A stretch of 64,000 bases of DNA from the NCBI GenBank assembly GCA_963851105.1, contig CAWKNP010000002.1, forward strand, positions 643,364-707,363. Direction: 5' to 3'. This document shows, piece by piece, positions 25,733 through 34,744 of this stretch (position 1 is the first letter of the stretch; each line of letters opens with the position of its first letter). The notes beneath the pieces were generated by a model. It had not been told where the DNA came from, ran no database searches, and saw nothing but the letters and a program-made list of their open reading frames with translations. The DNA is from DATARN01 sp963851105 (GTDB lineage: Bacteria > Actinomycetota > Acidimicrobiia > Acidimicrobiales > Palsa-688). The translations under genes and the position numbers were made by a program.

Positions 25733-28300
25733 TCATCGGTTTCGGGCGGGCCGGGCCGAGCCGACCAGCGCCTCGACCTGGGCCACCGCGAGGTCGAGGT
25801 CGTCGGCCATGGCGCGCAGGACGCCCCAGTCCTCGACGGAGGATCCCGCGGCCGCCTCCATCCGGGCGGCGAGCGAGGCCACCTGGCGGGCGCCGACCAT
25901 TCCGCTGGCACCTTGCAGGCGGTGGGCGTGGCGGCGCACCTCCTCCTCGTTACGGGCGGCGAGGGCGGCGCCGAGCGCGGCCATGTCGGAACGTGATGAG
26001 CCGACGTAGTCCGCGAGGATCGTCGCCGCCAGCTCGGGGTCGGCGCCGGTCATCTCGTCCAGGGCAGCGCTGTCGATGACTTCGTCGGCGGCCGGCGCCG
26101 TGCGGTCCTCGGCGGGAGCGACGGAGGCGTCGCCGGTTTCCGCGGCCGTCCATCGGAGGTGGGGCACCCAGCGCCGCAGCATGTCAGCCAGCACCGGCAT
26201 GGGCGCGGGCTTGCCGAGGAAGTCGTCCATCCCGGCGGCCACGCACTTCTCCGCCTCGCCGGGCAGGACGTTCGCGCTCCACGCCACGATCGGGACGTGG
26301 GGCAGGCCGGCCTCGGCCTCGAGTCGGCGAAGGGCTCCGGCCAGTTCGAAGCCGTCCATGACGGGCATGTTGAGGTCGGTGAGCACCAGCCCGTACCGGG
26401 CGCTCCGGGCGAACAATTCAAGTGCCTGCTGCCCGTCCTCGGCAGTGTCGACGTGGAAACCGATGATGCCGAGTTGATGGACGACCACGCGCCGGTTGAT
26501 CGGATGGTCCTCGGCCAGGAGGACCACGCTGCGCTCCCGCTCGGCCTCTTCCCGGCTCGGCTTCGCCCGCTTCACCAGGACGGGCGCGCCGCCCGACGCG
26601 GTCACGACGCCGAGGTCAACGGCCTCGGGATCGACGACCGGAAGGCGGGCGGTGAGGAAGAGGGTCGTTCCCTGACCGACGACGCTGTGCATCCTCACGT
26701 CGCCACCCATCAACGTGGCCAGACGGCGGCAGATCACCAGGCCCAATCCGGTGCCACCCGATCGCGCCGCGATCGAGGCGTCGGCCTGGGTGAATTCCTG
26801 GAAGAGCTCGCGCTGCCTCTCGGCCTCGATCCCGATCCCGGTGTCGGCCACGGAGAACTCGAGGCCTTGGGTCCCGCCGCCGTCGTCGGTGTCACACACG
26901 CGCACCGTGAGGGCGATCGTGCCCGACGGCGTGAACTTCACCGCGTTGGAGATGAAGTTGTTCAGGATCTGGCGGAGGCGCAGGCCGTCGCCGATGTGGG
27001 CCGCGGCCACGTCGTCCTCCACCCGACAACTCATCGACAGGCCCTTGGACGACGCGGTGTGGAAGAACGTCTGCACCGCCGCGGTGGCCAAGGGGCGCAC
27101 CATGAACGGTGCCGGTGACAGCTCGAGTTTTCCGGCTTCGATCTTGGAGAAGTCGAGGACGTCGCCGATGATCTGCAGCAGTACCTGCGCCGACCCCTGT
27201 GCCGTGGCGAGCATGCTTTCCTGTTCGGCGTCGAGATCGGTCTGGGCGAGCACCTCGAGCATGCCGGTGACGCCGATCATCGGCGTGCGGATCTCGTGGC
27301 TCATGGCGGCGAGAAACGTCGACTTGGCCTGGTTGGCCTCGTCGGCGGCGAGCCGCGCGTCGTGCGCCTCACGTTCGGCGTGCTCGCGGCGCTCGACGTC
27401 GGACTGCACGGCGGACGCCATGGTGTTGAACGCCGCCCCGAGCGCCTCCATCTCGGCGGCGCCCCCGACGTGGACCCGCCGCTTGTAGTTGCCGCCGGCG
27501 AACTGCTGGGTGGCGACCGCCAGGTCGCCAAGGGGTCGAAGGAGGACCTGGCTGGCGCGCACCATGGCCAGGGCCCCGACGAGCACGATCAGCCCGACGA
27601 TGCAGATCTGCACCAGCGAGAGGGTGCGACTGGTCGTGTGTGCTCGATCGAGCGTGCTCGTCGTCCGCGCCTCCACGCGAGCGATGAAGTCGCCGATGGC
27701 ACCCATGATCACGCCCTTCTCCGCAAGGTAGGCGGGATCGACAAGCCGCTGATACTCCGACGCGACGTCTGACAGGTACGCGCCATCGACGCCGCGGGCG
27801 ATCCTCGGGGCGACGCGATCCATGACTTCCAGCTCCAGCGTCGCCAGGTTGTTCGACGCCCGGAGGGAAGCGTCCAAGGCGTTGAACTCGTCCGGGCTGA
27901 ACCCGGCGGCCCGCATCTGGTCGGTCAGTGACTCGGGGTCGCCGTACCGGACCGATCCCGGTCCCTTGGCAAGGACCCGGTCCCAGAACGAGCTGTCGTA
28001 GTCGATCGGCCGAGGCGCAGTGCCCGCCCGGATCGCCAGGATCTGCTCGTAGTACTCCCGGTACCGCGCGTCTCCCGTCGAGACATAGAGGCGAACCATC
28101 TGCGTGAGGTCGTTCGAGCTCGTCCGCATGCTGTCGGCGATGGCGACCGATCGGTTGCGTTGGCTCTCGGCGTGCGCCTGGGCCGCGGACGCTCGCAGTT
28201 GGAGGGTGGTGACGACGAGCAGGCTGGCGACGAGCACTCCGAGCGTTGCCAGAAGTGCGGCAAGGCGGCGGCGGATCGACGGGGCGTTGCTCGCGCTCAT
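25733..28300 (-). CDS. Hybrid sensor histidine kinase (HK-REC-Hpt)
   Basis: 855 residues from ATG 28300. Domain order: TM helix (~13-32); ~170-residue extracytoplasmic helical sensor; TM helix (~205-227); HAMP; HisKA with His335 in MSHEIRTP; HATPase (N box NNFISNAVKF, DTGIGI, GGTGLGL); receiver with Asp642 in LTDLNMPVMDG and Lys in LGKPAP; C-terminal Hpt with His793 in HRLQGASG. All phosphorelay residues are present, giving a complete BarA/EvgS-type relay within one protein. The start overlaps the stop of the upstream BTAD-REC-EAL gene (ATGA), so the two are co-translated, and that regulator's REC domain is a natural phosphate acceptor. Confidence 0.92.
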   Translation of the reverse strand: MSASNAPSIRRRLAALLATLGVLVASLLVVTTLQLRASAAQAHAESQRNRSVAIADSMRTSSNDLTQMVRLYVSTGDARYREYYEQILAIRAGTAPRPIDYDSSFWDRVLAKGPGSVRYGDPESLTDQMRAAGFSPDEFNALDASLRASNNLATLELEVMDRVAPRIARGVDGAYLSDVASEYQRLVDPAYLAEKGVIMGAIGDFIARVEARTTSTLDRAHTTSRTLSLVQICIVGLIVLVGALAMVRASQVLLRPLGDLAVATQQFAGGNYKRRVHVGGAAEMEALGAAFNTMASAVQSDVERREHAEREAHDARLAADEANQAKSTFLAAMSHEIRTPMIGVTGMLEVLAQTDLDAEQESMLATAQGSAQVLLQIIGDVLDFSKIEAGKLELSPAPFMVRPLATAAVQTFFHTASSKGLSMSCRVEDDVAAAHIGDGLRLRQILNNFISNAVKFTPSGTIALTVRVCDTDDGGGTQGLEFSVADTGIGIEAERQRELFQEFTQADASIAARSGGTGLGLVICRRLATLMGGDVRMHSVVGQGTTLFLTARLPVVDPEAVDLGVVTASGGAPVLVKRAKPSREEAERERSVVLLAEDHPINRRVVVHQLGIIGFHVDTAEDGQQALELFARSARYGLVLTDLNMPVMDGFELAGALRRLEAEAGLPHVPIVAWSANVLPGEAEKCVAAGMDDFLGKPAPMPVLADMLRRWVPHLRWTAAETGDASVAPAEDRTAPAADEVIDSAALDEMTGADPELAATILADYVGSSRSDMAALGAALAARNEEEVRRHAHRLQGASGMVGARQVASLAARMEAAAGSSVEDWGVLRAMADDLDLAVAQVEALVGSARPARNR

Positions 28301-30645
28301 CCGAGGCGGCCGCCGCCGTGCCCGGCGAGCACCCACGACGCGAGCTCGGAACCAACCATGGGCCCGGCGATGAACTGGCCCTGGGCCTCGGAGCATCCGA
28401 GGGCGAGCAGCGCGTCGAAGGTGGCGCTCGAGTCGCAACCGTCCGCGACGACGCGCAGGCCCGCATCTCGTGCCGCGGTGAGCGAAGACTCGAGCATGGC
28501 GAACACGGTGGTGTCGCGTGTCGCGGCACCGACCAGCCGCCCATCGATCTTGAGCTCGGTGAGGGGCACACGCCCAACCTGGCTGGTGATCGCGGGGCCA
28601 GTCCCCAAGTGGCGCATCGACAGCCCGAAGCCCTTCACGCGTAGCCGGGTGAGCACGGCAATCGCCGCTCCCGACGCCCGGGCCAGGGCGACGTCGTCGA
28701 GCTCCCACACGAAGCGGCCGGGGTTCTCGCCCCGGCCGCGTACGATGTCGACGAGCCGGTCGGCGAGCGGGGCGTCGGATATCGGGAGCCGGGACACGTT
28801 CATGGCCACTCGCATGCGGCCGTCGATCTCGACGCCGGCTCGCCCCACGTCGACGAGCACTCCGCATGCGTCGGCGACGACGTGCTCGACGAACGTCTCC
28901 AGAAGCCCTTCACGCGCCAGGGCAGGGAGCAGGACCTGGGACGGCACAGCCGAACCGTCGGGGGGCTCCCACCGTCCGGACGCCTCCACACTGCTCATCG
29001 CTCCGACGGTGAGGTCGATCCTCGGCTGGAACTGCGTGGTCACCTCGCCCCGGTCGAGACCGGACCGCAGTTCCTCGGCGCTGACCGCGGCCCGCGGCGC
29101 CAGGACAGGGCGGTCGTGCTTCACCTGTGTGTACTGGCGCAGCACTTCGCCGAGCCGCCGGGCCGTCAGCGGCTTCTCGAGCGCGGCGAGCACATGGAAG
29201 CCGTGACTCTCCCCGATCGCTTCGACGGCGCGCAGGACGCTGCTTTCGAGACCGCTGGTGATGACCAGCCCGCAGGCGAGCTCTCTTTCCGCCACGCGTT
29301 CGACGAACTCGATGCCGTCCATGCCCGGCATGTCGATGTCACAGATGATGATGTCGGGAACCTGGCCGGACTCGAGCTGCCGCAGGGCGTCGGAGCCGCT
29401 CGCCGCGTCAGCGACGCTGCCGACGCCCAGGCCCCGCAGGAGTTGCACGACGGTACGGCGCTGGAAGTCGTGGTCCTCGACGACGATGACCGAGTAGTCG
29501 GAGAATTCCCCGGCCTGCGTGGCCTGAACGCCGAGACGGGCTTGCGTGGCCTGAACACCGAGCCCGGCCTGCGTGGCCTGAACTCCGAGACCGGCCCTCG
29601 TGGCCGGGGTCGCGGCCTGCTCTGCGCCACCATGGTCGGGGGAGACCCAGACGCCCCTGGTCCGGGAGATCGGCGCGGCCGGACCGTCGAGGTCCGGGTC
29701 GTGGCGGAGGATCCGTGCCTCGATGTCGGCCAGTTCCGGCGCAGGCTCGAGACCGAGCTCCTCGCCGAGGGTGGCGCGCACCTGCTGGTAGGCGCGCAGC
29801 GCGGCGGACTGGCGCCCCACTCGGTACAGGGCGACCATCAGGAGACCCCACGCCCGTTCTCGCAAGGGGTTGGCCTCCACGTGCGACTCGAGGAGCGATA
29901 AGACCGTGGCGTGATGCCCGGTGGCCAGCTCGAACTCGGCGAGGTCCTCGACAGCGGCGAGGCGGGCCTCGTTCAGCCGAGTTGCGTGGGCGCCGAGGTA
30001 CCCGGCGTCCACGATGTCGACGAGGGCCGCCCCCCGCCACAGATCGACGGCGCCGGCTAGGTCGGCCGTGGCCGCGGCGACCTCGCCCCGACCGGCCCGT
30101 TTCCGGGCACGTGCGGCGAGCTCGCCAAAGTGCAGCGCATCCACGGCTTCGGCATCGACGTCGAGAATCCACCCGGGATCGCGAGTACGGAGGACATCTC
30201 GACGCTCCTGGGCCGCGCCAGCCGCCAGCCCGAGCGCGCCCCGCAACCGCGAGACCAGGCTCTGGAGCGTCGCCGACGGCGACGCCGGTTGGTCCTGCAC
30301 CCACAGCGCGGCGCAGAGCGTCTCGCTGCTGACCACCTGGCCGGCCTGCAGGGCGAGGAGGGCGAGGACAGCCCGCTGCTTCACGCTGCCGATATGGACA
30401 GCGCGACCGGATACAACCAGCTCGAACGGTCCCAGCACCCGAATTTCGACGGGCGAGCCGAACGGCGAGCGCGCACCCGGCGGGGCGTTGGGCAACGGCG
30501 CGCGGGCGTTCCCCTCGCTGGAGATGGTCGGGATCTGCGCCTCCTTTCGTTTCGGAATGTGGGGCGGTGCGTCAACGTACGAGCCGGAGCGTCCGGCAGC
30601 ATCGGCGAAACCGCCGATTTCTAAGCCTCGATCCAGCGGCGACAT
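28297..30645 (-). CDS. BTAD-REC-EAL multidomain response regulator
   Basis: About 780 residues. Domain order: OmpR/SARP-like winged helix (VEIRVLGPFELVVSGRAVHIGSVKQRAVLALLAL); BTAD helical repeat domain (ALHFGELAARARK ... GEELGLEPAPELADIEARIL); a 27-bp repeat-encoded linker (AGLGVQATQ units); receiver with Asp436 in ICDIDMPGMDG; and an EAL-like domain. The EAL domain is degenerate: EAL reads EAS, ELTES reads ELDDV, and the DDFG acid pair reads MRHLG, so phosphodiesterase activity is unlikely and a c-di-GMP or protein-binding role more so. The start is uncertain. AAAGGAGG at ~30541-30548 is followed only by ATC codons (30534, 30525); ATG 30645 is the nearest conventional start. Coupled to the kinase downstream. 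Confidence 0.85.
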   Translation of the reverse strand: MSPLDRGLEIGGFADAAGRSGSYVDAPPHIPKRKEAQIPTISSEGNARAPLPNAPPGARSPFGSPVEIRVLGPFELVVSGRAVHIGSVKQRAVLALLALQAGQVVSSETLCAALWVQDQPASPSATLQSLVSRLRGALGLAAGAAQERRDVLRTRDPGWILDVDAEAVDALHFGELAARARKRAGRGEVAAATADLAGAVDLWRGAALVDIVDAGYLGAHATRLNEARLAAVEDLAEFELATGHHATVLSLLESHVEANPLRERAWGLLMVALYRVGRQSAALRAYQQVRATLGEELGLEPAPELADIEARILRHDPDLDGPAAPISRTRGVWVSPDHGGAEQAATPATRAGLGVQATQAGLGVQATQARLGVQATQAGEFSDYSVIVVEDHDFQRRTVVQLLRGLGVGSVADAASGSDALRQLESGQVPDIIICDIDMPGMDGIEFVERVAERELACGLVITSGLESSVLRAVEAIGESHGFHVLAALEKPLTARRLGEVLRQYTQVKHDRPVLAPRAAVSAEELRSGLDRGEVTTQFQPRIDLTVGAMSSVEASGRWEPPDGSAVPSQVLLPALAREGLLETFVEHVVADACGVLVDVGRAGVEIDGRMRVAMNVSRLPISDAPLADRLVDIVRGRGENPGRFVWELDDVALARASGAAIAVLTRLRVKGFGLSMRHLGTGPAITSQVGRVPLTELKIDGRLVGAATRDTTVFAMLESSLTAARDAGLRVVADGCDSSATFDALLALGCSEAQGQFIAGPMVGSELASWVLAGHGGGRLG
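29513..29606 (-). repeat. 27-bp in-frame tandem repeat (linker)
   Basis: Three full units and one partial unit of 27 bases, encoding ATQAGLGVQ with one ATQARLGVQ variant, between the BTAD and REC domains. Copy-number changes would alter linker length without shifting frame. Confidence 0.85.
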
Positions 30646-30712
30646 CCCGAACGCGGCGTTTGTGGGTGCCGGCCCGCCGTGCTTAGATCGATTTCGGGGA
30701 AGGAGTGGACGC

Positions 30713-33541
30713 GTGATGGACGTTCCGCAGGACCTGCGCGAGCGCGACCGTGCCCTCGCGGCCGGGGCCGATTGCGTAGCGGCCGCCCGAGCGGGCCGCG
30801 GGGGAGCCCTCTTCATCCTGGGCGTGGCCGGGCTCGGGAAGTCCGCCGTCCTCAACGAGATCTGCCGGCAGGCCGCCGACCGGGTGCCGGTATGCCGGGC
30901 TCGATGCGACCCGATGGAGGCGTCGCTGGCCTTCGGCGTCCTCGTGCAGGTCGTACGTGGCCTGGGAGGAGACGACACACAACTGACCGCCGTGTCCCCG
31001 CAGGAGGGCGCCCGGGACGCCGCCCTCTATCGCACCCTTCGGTGGCTCGAGGCCACCGCCACCTGGCCGGTCGTCGTCGTAATCGACGACCTTCAGTGGG
31101 CGGATCCGGACTCGCTCGTCTTCCTCGGCTTCCTCGGCCGCCGGCTCGAACGCCTGCCCATCGCGGTGATCGCCTCGCTGCGACCGTGGCCCCCCGCCGC
31201 GGGCGACGTCGTCTGGAGCCTGGCAAACGGCGGCCACGCCACGATCGAACACCTCCTTCCGCTGAGTGAAGAGGGCGCGGCCGCCGTCCTGGCCGCGCGC
31301 CCCGGCGGGTTCCCCACGGACATGGCCGGGCGAGCATGGCGGATGAGCGGAGGTAACCCGCTCCTTCTGGGTTTGGCTGCCGGCGAACTGGCCATAGAAG
31401 GCACAACCTCGACCGATACCGCGGGCCCCGCCGTACGCGTCGACGAGCGGTCCCTCGTGCTGCGACGCTTCTCGGGCCTCTCCCCGGCGGGCACACGATG
31501 GGCCCAGGCGGCAGCCGTCTTCGGCATCGAGTTCCGTCCCGAGCTGGTCAGCGAAGTGGCCGGATTGGACGGAGACGCGGCCGAGGCGGCCGCCGAAGCC
31601 GTATGGCGGAGCGGGTTGGCACGCGAGAGTGCCGCCGGTGCCGCGGTCTTCGTGCACCCGCTGTTCGGGCAGCTGTTGTACGACGACGTCCCCGCCCCCG
31701 TGCGTGCCGGACTCCACGCTCGGGCCTTCACCGCCCTGACTGCGAGGGGGATGGATGACGTCGCGGCCGAGCACGCCATGCGGGCGAACCTGGTGGGCGA
31801 CCCGAGGGCGATCCGCGTCCTCAGCGTGACCGGTCGGCGGGCCCTGCGGTCGGGCGCGCCCACGTCGGCGGCCAATCGGCTGGAGGCGGCGGTTCGCCTG
31901 GGGGGAGAAACCACCTCTCCGGCCCTCCTGACCGAGCTGACGCAGGCGCTCCTCGAGGCCGGCCGTCCTGCGGAGGCGGCGTCCACGATCAGGCAGGTCA
32001 TAGAGATGGGGATTCCGTTGGCCGAGCGCGTGTCCGCACTGACGATGCTGTCGCGGGCCTACTTCTCGGTCGGCGACTTCGACAGCGCCGCCGCCACCAT
32101 GGAGACAGCCGCGGCCCATGCCGAGCCGGAGTGCCCGGAGGCCCTCGTCCTGCCGATTCTGTCGCACGCCAATGCCGTCCTGATGACCGCCGGACCGGGT
32201 GCGGCCCTGCCCATGATCGTCCGGGCCAAGGAGCTGGCCCGGGGAGCGAGCAAGGGCGTGCAAGCCCAGGCGAACGCCAAGTGGGGGATGGTCGCGTTCT
32301 GGTGCGGCGACCCCGCCGGCCTCGGACCTGGCCAGGCCGAAGGCGGGCAGTTGCTCGACGCCGCCCCCGCGGACGTCGTCGCCGATCTCCGCTCGGGTTT
32401 CTCCGGGGTGCTGCTGCCCTACGCCTGCACGGCGATGGCGGCGGAGCGATTCGAGGAGGCCGAGGCGGCGTTCCGCCGGGGGATGGAGGAGGCGGAGCGG
32501 GTCGGCGCGGTCACCGCCGTCAGCTCACTCGGCGTCCCCTGCGGGCTGATGCTTCTCCGCACCCGTGTCCGTGACAGCCTCCCGATCGCCGACCGCCTAC
32601 TCTCCCTGGCCGACCTTGTTCCGCTCGCCGAGCCATTGGCCCGAACGATACGGAGCTACGCCCTCCTCGAGCTCGGCGACGAGCAGGGCAGCGCCGACGA
32701 AGGCCACCGAGCGAGCGCCACCGCCCCCGCGTCCCTGACGTGGGTGAGCCGCCTGTGGCTCGACCACGTCGACGGTCTGCGACTGCTACGCGCCGGACGG
32801 TTCAAGGATGCGTCGGCGGTGTACCGCGAGATCGAGCAGCGGTACGGCGAGCTCGGCATTGGTGAGCCGTGCATCGTCCCCTTCGCCCGCCACGCGGCGA
32901 CCGCCCACGCCCGTGCCGGCAAGGTGGACGATGCGGAGCGCGTCGTCCATTGGCTGGAAGAGCGGGCCGACCAGCTGCCGTGCCGGTGGCCGGCGGCCGC
33001 GGCGGCCGCGGGGAAGGCGGCGCTCGCATTGCGGCGGCGTGCGTCCGACGAGGCCGACAAGCACTACCGCACGGCCATCGCCTACCTGGACGACGCCTCA
33101 TTGCCGCTCGAACACGCCGAGGTCCTGATCGACCACGGGAGCATGCTGAGACGGGACGGGCGCCCCCGCGAGGCCAGGGAGTCCTTGCGGCGCGCCGGCG
33201 AGGTGGCCGAGTCCGTCGGGGCCGCGTGGTTGGCCAGGCGAGCGGGCGAGGAGCTGGCCGCGGCCGGCGGTCGCCGTCGGAACAAGCGAGGGGCACACGA
33301 GCTCACCCCGCAGGAGCGGCGGATCGCCCGCCTGGCGGCCACGGGCGCCTCTGACAAGGACATCGCCGCGCACCTGTCGGTGTCCGTCCGGACGGTGCGA
33401 ACCCACCTGGAGCACATCTACGCCAAGGTCGGCATCCACTCCAGACGTGAGCTGTTCGCCATGGGTGAAGCGCTGGATGTCGGACGCATGCGCCCGGCGT
33501 CGCCCTCGCCGGCCGCTCCTCCAGGCACATCAGGGCTCTGA
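30713..33541 (+). CDS. LAL-type LuxR transcriptional regulator
   Basis: 942 residues from GTG 30713 (AAGGAG seven bases upstream; ATG 30716 is also possible). An N-terminal AAA/STAND ATPase has Walker A GVAGLGKS (residues 37-44) and Walker B VVVVIDDLQWAD. A long TPR-like helical region fills ~350-840. The C-terminal LuxR HTH reads LTPQERRIARLAATGASDKDIAAHL then SVSVRTVRTHLEHIYAKVGIHSR. Large ATP-binding LuxR regulators (MalT-like) activate target promoters on ligand binding. It is divergent from the BTAD-REC-EAL/kinase operon; the shared ~180-base gap may let it regulate that operon. The frame is open far upstream but is non-coding there. Confidence 0.93.
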   Translation: MMDVPQDLRERDRALAAGADCVAAARAGRGGALFILGVAGLGKSAVLNEICRQAADRVPVCRARCDPMEASLAFGVLVQVVRGLGGDDTQLTAVSPQEGARDAALYRTLRWLEATATWPVVVVIDDLQWADPDSLVFLGFLGRRLERLPIAVIASLRPWPPAAGDVVWSLANGGHATIEHLLPLSEEGAAAVLAARPGGFPTDMAGRAWRMSGGNPLLLGLAAGELAIEGTTSTDTAGPAVRVDERSLVLRRFSGLSPAGTRWAQAAAVFGIEFRPELVSEVAGLDGDAAEAAAEAVWRSGLARESAAGAAVFVHPLFGQLLYDDVPAPVRAGLHARAFTALTARGMDDVAAEHAMRANLVGDPRAIRVLSVTGRRALRSGAPTSAANRLEAAVRLGGETTSPALLTELTQALLEAGRPAEAASTIRQVIEMGIPLAERVSALTMLSRAYFSVGDFDSAAATMETAAAHAEPECPEALVLPILSHANAVLMTAGPGAALPMIVRAKELARGASKGVQAQANAKWGMVAFWCGDPAGLGPGQAEGGQLLDAAPADVVADLRSGFSGVLLPYACTAMAAERFEEAEAAFRRGMEEAERVGAVTAVSSLGVPCGLMLLRTRVRDSLPIADRLLSLADLVPLAEPLARTIRSYALLELGDEQGSADEGHRASATAPASLTWVSRLWLDHVDGLRLLRAGRFKDASAVYREIEQRYGELGIGEPCIVPFARHAATAHARAGKVDDAERVVHWLEERADQLPCRWPAAAAAAGKAALALRRRASDEADKHYRTAIAYLDDASLPLEHAEVLIDHGSMLRRDGRPREARESLRRAGEVAESVGAAWLARRAGEELAAAGGRRRNKRGAHELTPQERRIARLAATGASDKDIAAHLSVSVRTVRTHLEHIYAKVGIHSRRELFAMGEALDVGRMRPASPSPAAPPGTSGL

Positions 33542-33613
33542 GCGCCTGCCCGGGTCGAGCCAGGTGCGGGCAGTGCGCATCACGGTGCTCGCGACCGCCG
33601 GAAGGTTGCGGCC

Positions 33614-34105
33614 GTGAAGGTACAGCCCGAGACGCCCGTGCAGTGGGGCGGAGCGGGCGCAGCCGGCCTCGGTTTGGCCGGCCCGGTGACCCGCTCCCAG
33701 TTCGACGCCGTCTACGGCCCGGGCGGGGCCAAGGACCCCACGACCGGCGAGCGGCTGGTGTCGACCAAGCGTCCAGGCATGGAGCTGGTCATCGCCGCCT
33801 CCAAGTCGGTGGCCGAGCTCGGGGTCATCGGCCGAGCCGAGCACATGCACCGCATCATGGACGCCGAGCGAGACGCCACCCTGGCCTACTCGACCGCCTG
33901 ACCCGCGAGGTCGGCGGCCGGCGAGGTCGGGCGGCCACCCCGTTGCCCACCAGTGGGCCGCTCTACGCGGTGACCCGCCACGCCACCTCCCGGGCCGGTG
34001 ACCCCAACCCCCATGACCACGTGCTGGTGGCCAACGTGGTCCAGATGCGGGATGACTACCGCGGCTGGAAGGCGGCGACCACGGCCCTGTGGCGGGAGCA
34101 CGTTC
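33614..34105 (+). pseudogene. TrwC/MobF relaxase fragment, frameshifted
   Basis: Frame 1 (GTG 33614 to 33901) reads VQWGGAGAAGLGLAGPVTRSQFDAVYGPGGAKDPTTGERL, the N-terminal TrwC relaxase domain, to about AERDATLAYSTA. The homology moves to the next frame: PLYAVTRHATSRAGDPNPHDHVLVANVV, the MobF histidine triad region (here H..SRAGDP..H.HV). It ends near 34100, where it joins a LivF-like ABC fragment. No helicase domain follows. This is a remnant of a conjugative or mobilisable element. Confidence 0.7.
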
Positions 34106-34315
34106 CCCGGACTGTCCGTCGAGGAGAACCTGCGGCTCTGGCTGCCCGAAGCCGCACAGCGGGCCGCGGCCTACGAGCGCTTCCCGCGCCTGGCCGCCAG
34201 GCGGAGCATCCCGGCCGGCAGCCTGTCGGGTGGCGAGCAGCAGATGATCACCGTCGCGCGGGTCCTTCCCGGTCTCGAGACTACGGCGGCAGCAATCGAC
34301 CTAGCGTGCGCCTGA
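34103..34315 (+). pseudogene. LivF-like ABC ATPase fragment fused to the relaxase remnant
   Basis: Reads FPGLSVEENLRLW then YERFPRLAARRSIPAGSLSGGEQQMITVARVL. The signature SLSGGEQQM and the FP.L.ERR context are characteristic of branched-chain amino-acid ABC ATPases (LivF). Walker A is absent upstream and Walker B downstream. The fragment starts at the base where the relaxase fragment stops. Confidence 0.65.
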
Positions 34316-34594
34316 CCCGCAGTTGTTGCGGCCAACGCGATCTGCCATCGGGCGCCCACCCGCTTTACAGCGGCGGCCACGGTGGTGAGCCGTGGGCATT
34401 GAGCGATAACCACGAGCCGGCGGTAGGTGGCGCCGTTTGAGGGTCGGTCGCCCGTGATACTTGGGCACCGTTGGAAGGCCGGCGGCCAGCGCGACGCCCG
34501 CCAACAGGACGCCCGCCAAGAGCAGGAGCGGGAGGGCGAGAATGTTCCGTCGCAGCCGCTGGCGCCCGGCCGCCCGCCGGTGGCTGCCTGGCAA
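34301..34594 (-). CDS. Possible small exported protein
   Basis: 97 residues from TTG 34594. A hydrophobic stretch, ILALPLLLLAGVLLAGVALAAG, after an Arg-rich start looks like a signal peptide. The ~60 residues after it are basic and not recognisable. No ribosome site is evident. It could also be antisense noise; low confidence. Confidence 0.3.
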   Translation of the reverse strand: MPGSHRRAAGRQRLRRNILALPLLLLAGVLLAGVALAAGLPTVPKYHGRPTLKRRHLPPARGYRSMPTAHHRGRRCKAGGRPMADRVGRNNCGSGAR

Positions 34595-34744
34595 AGAGCT
34601 CTCGTTCCATGGCGCATGCCTCCCGTGTCGACGAGGCGAGCGAGGGCGGCGGTCCGTCCCCCGGCCTCAAGACGATGGTGCGCCTCCTAACTTGCGCTCG
34701 GCTTGCGCGGGACTTGCGCGGGACGGATGCCGAGATTGGCGCTG

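Noticed and set aside
28301..28867. The 189-residue N-terminal extension of the kinase frame
   Set aside because: It is Arg-rich and antisense to the EAL-encoding region; ATG 28300 overlaps the upstream stop and begins at the first helix.
29921..30712. The 264-residue N-terminal extension of the LAL regulator frame
   Set aside because: It is antisense to the BTAD coding region; GTG 30713 has a good ribosome site and starts just before the ATPase domain.
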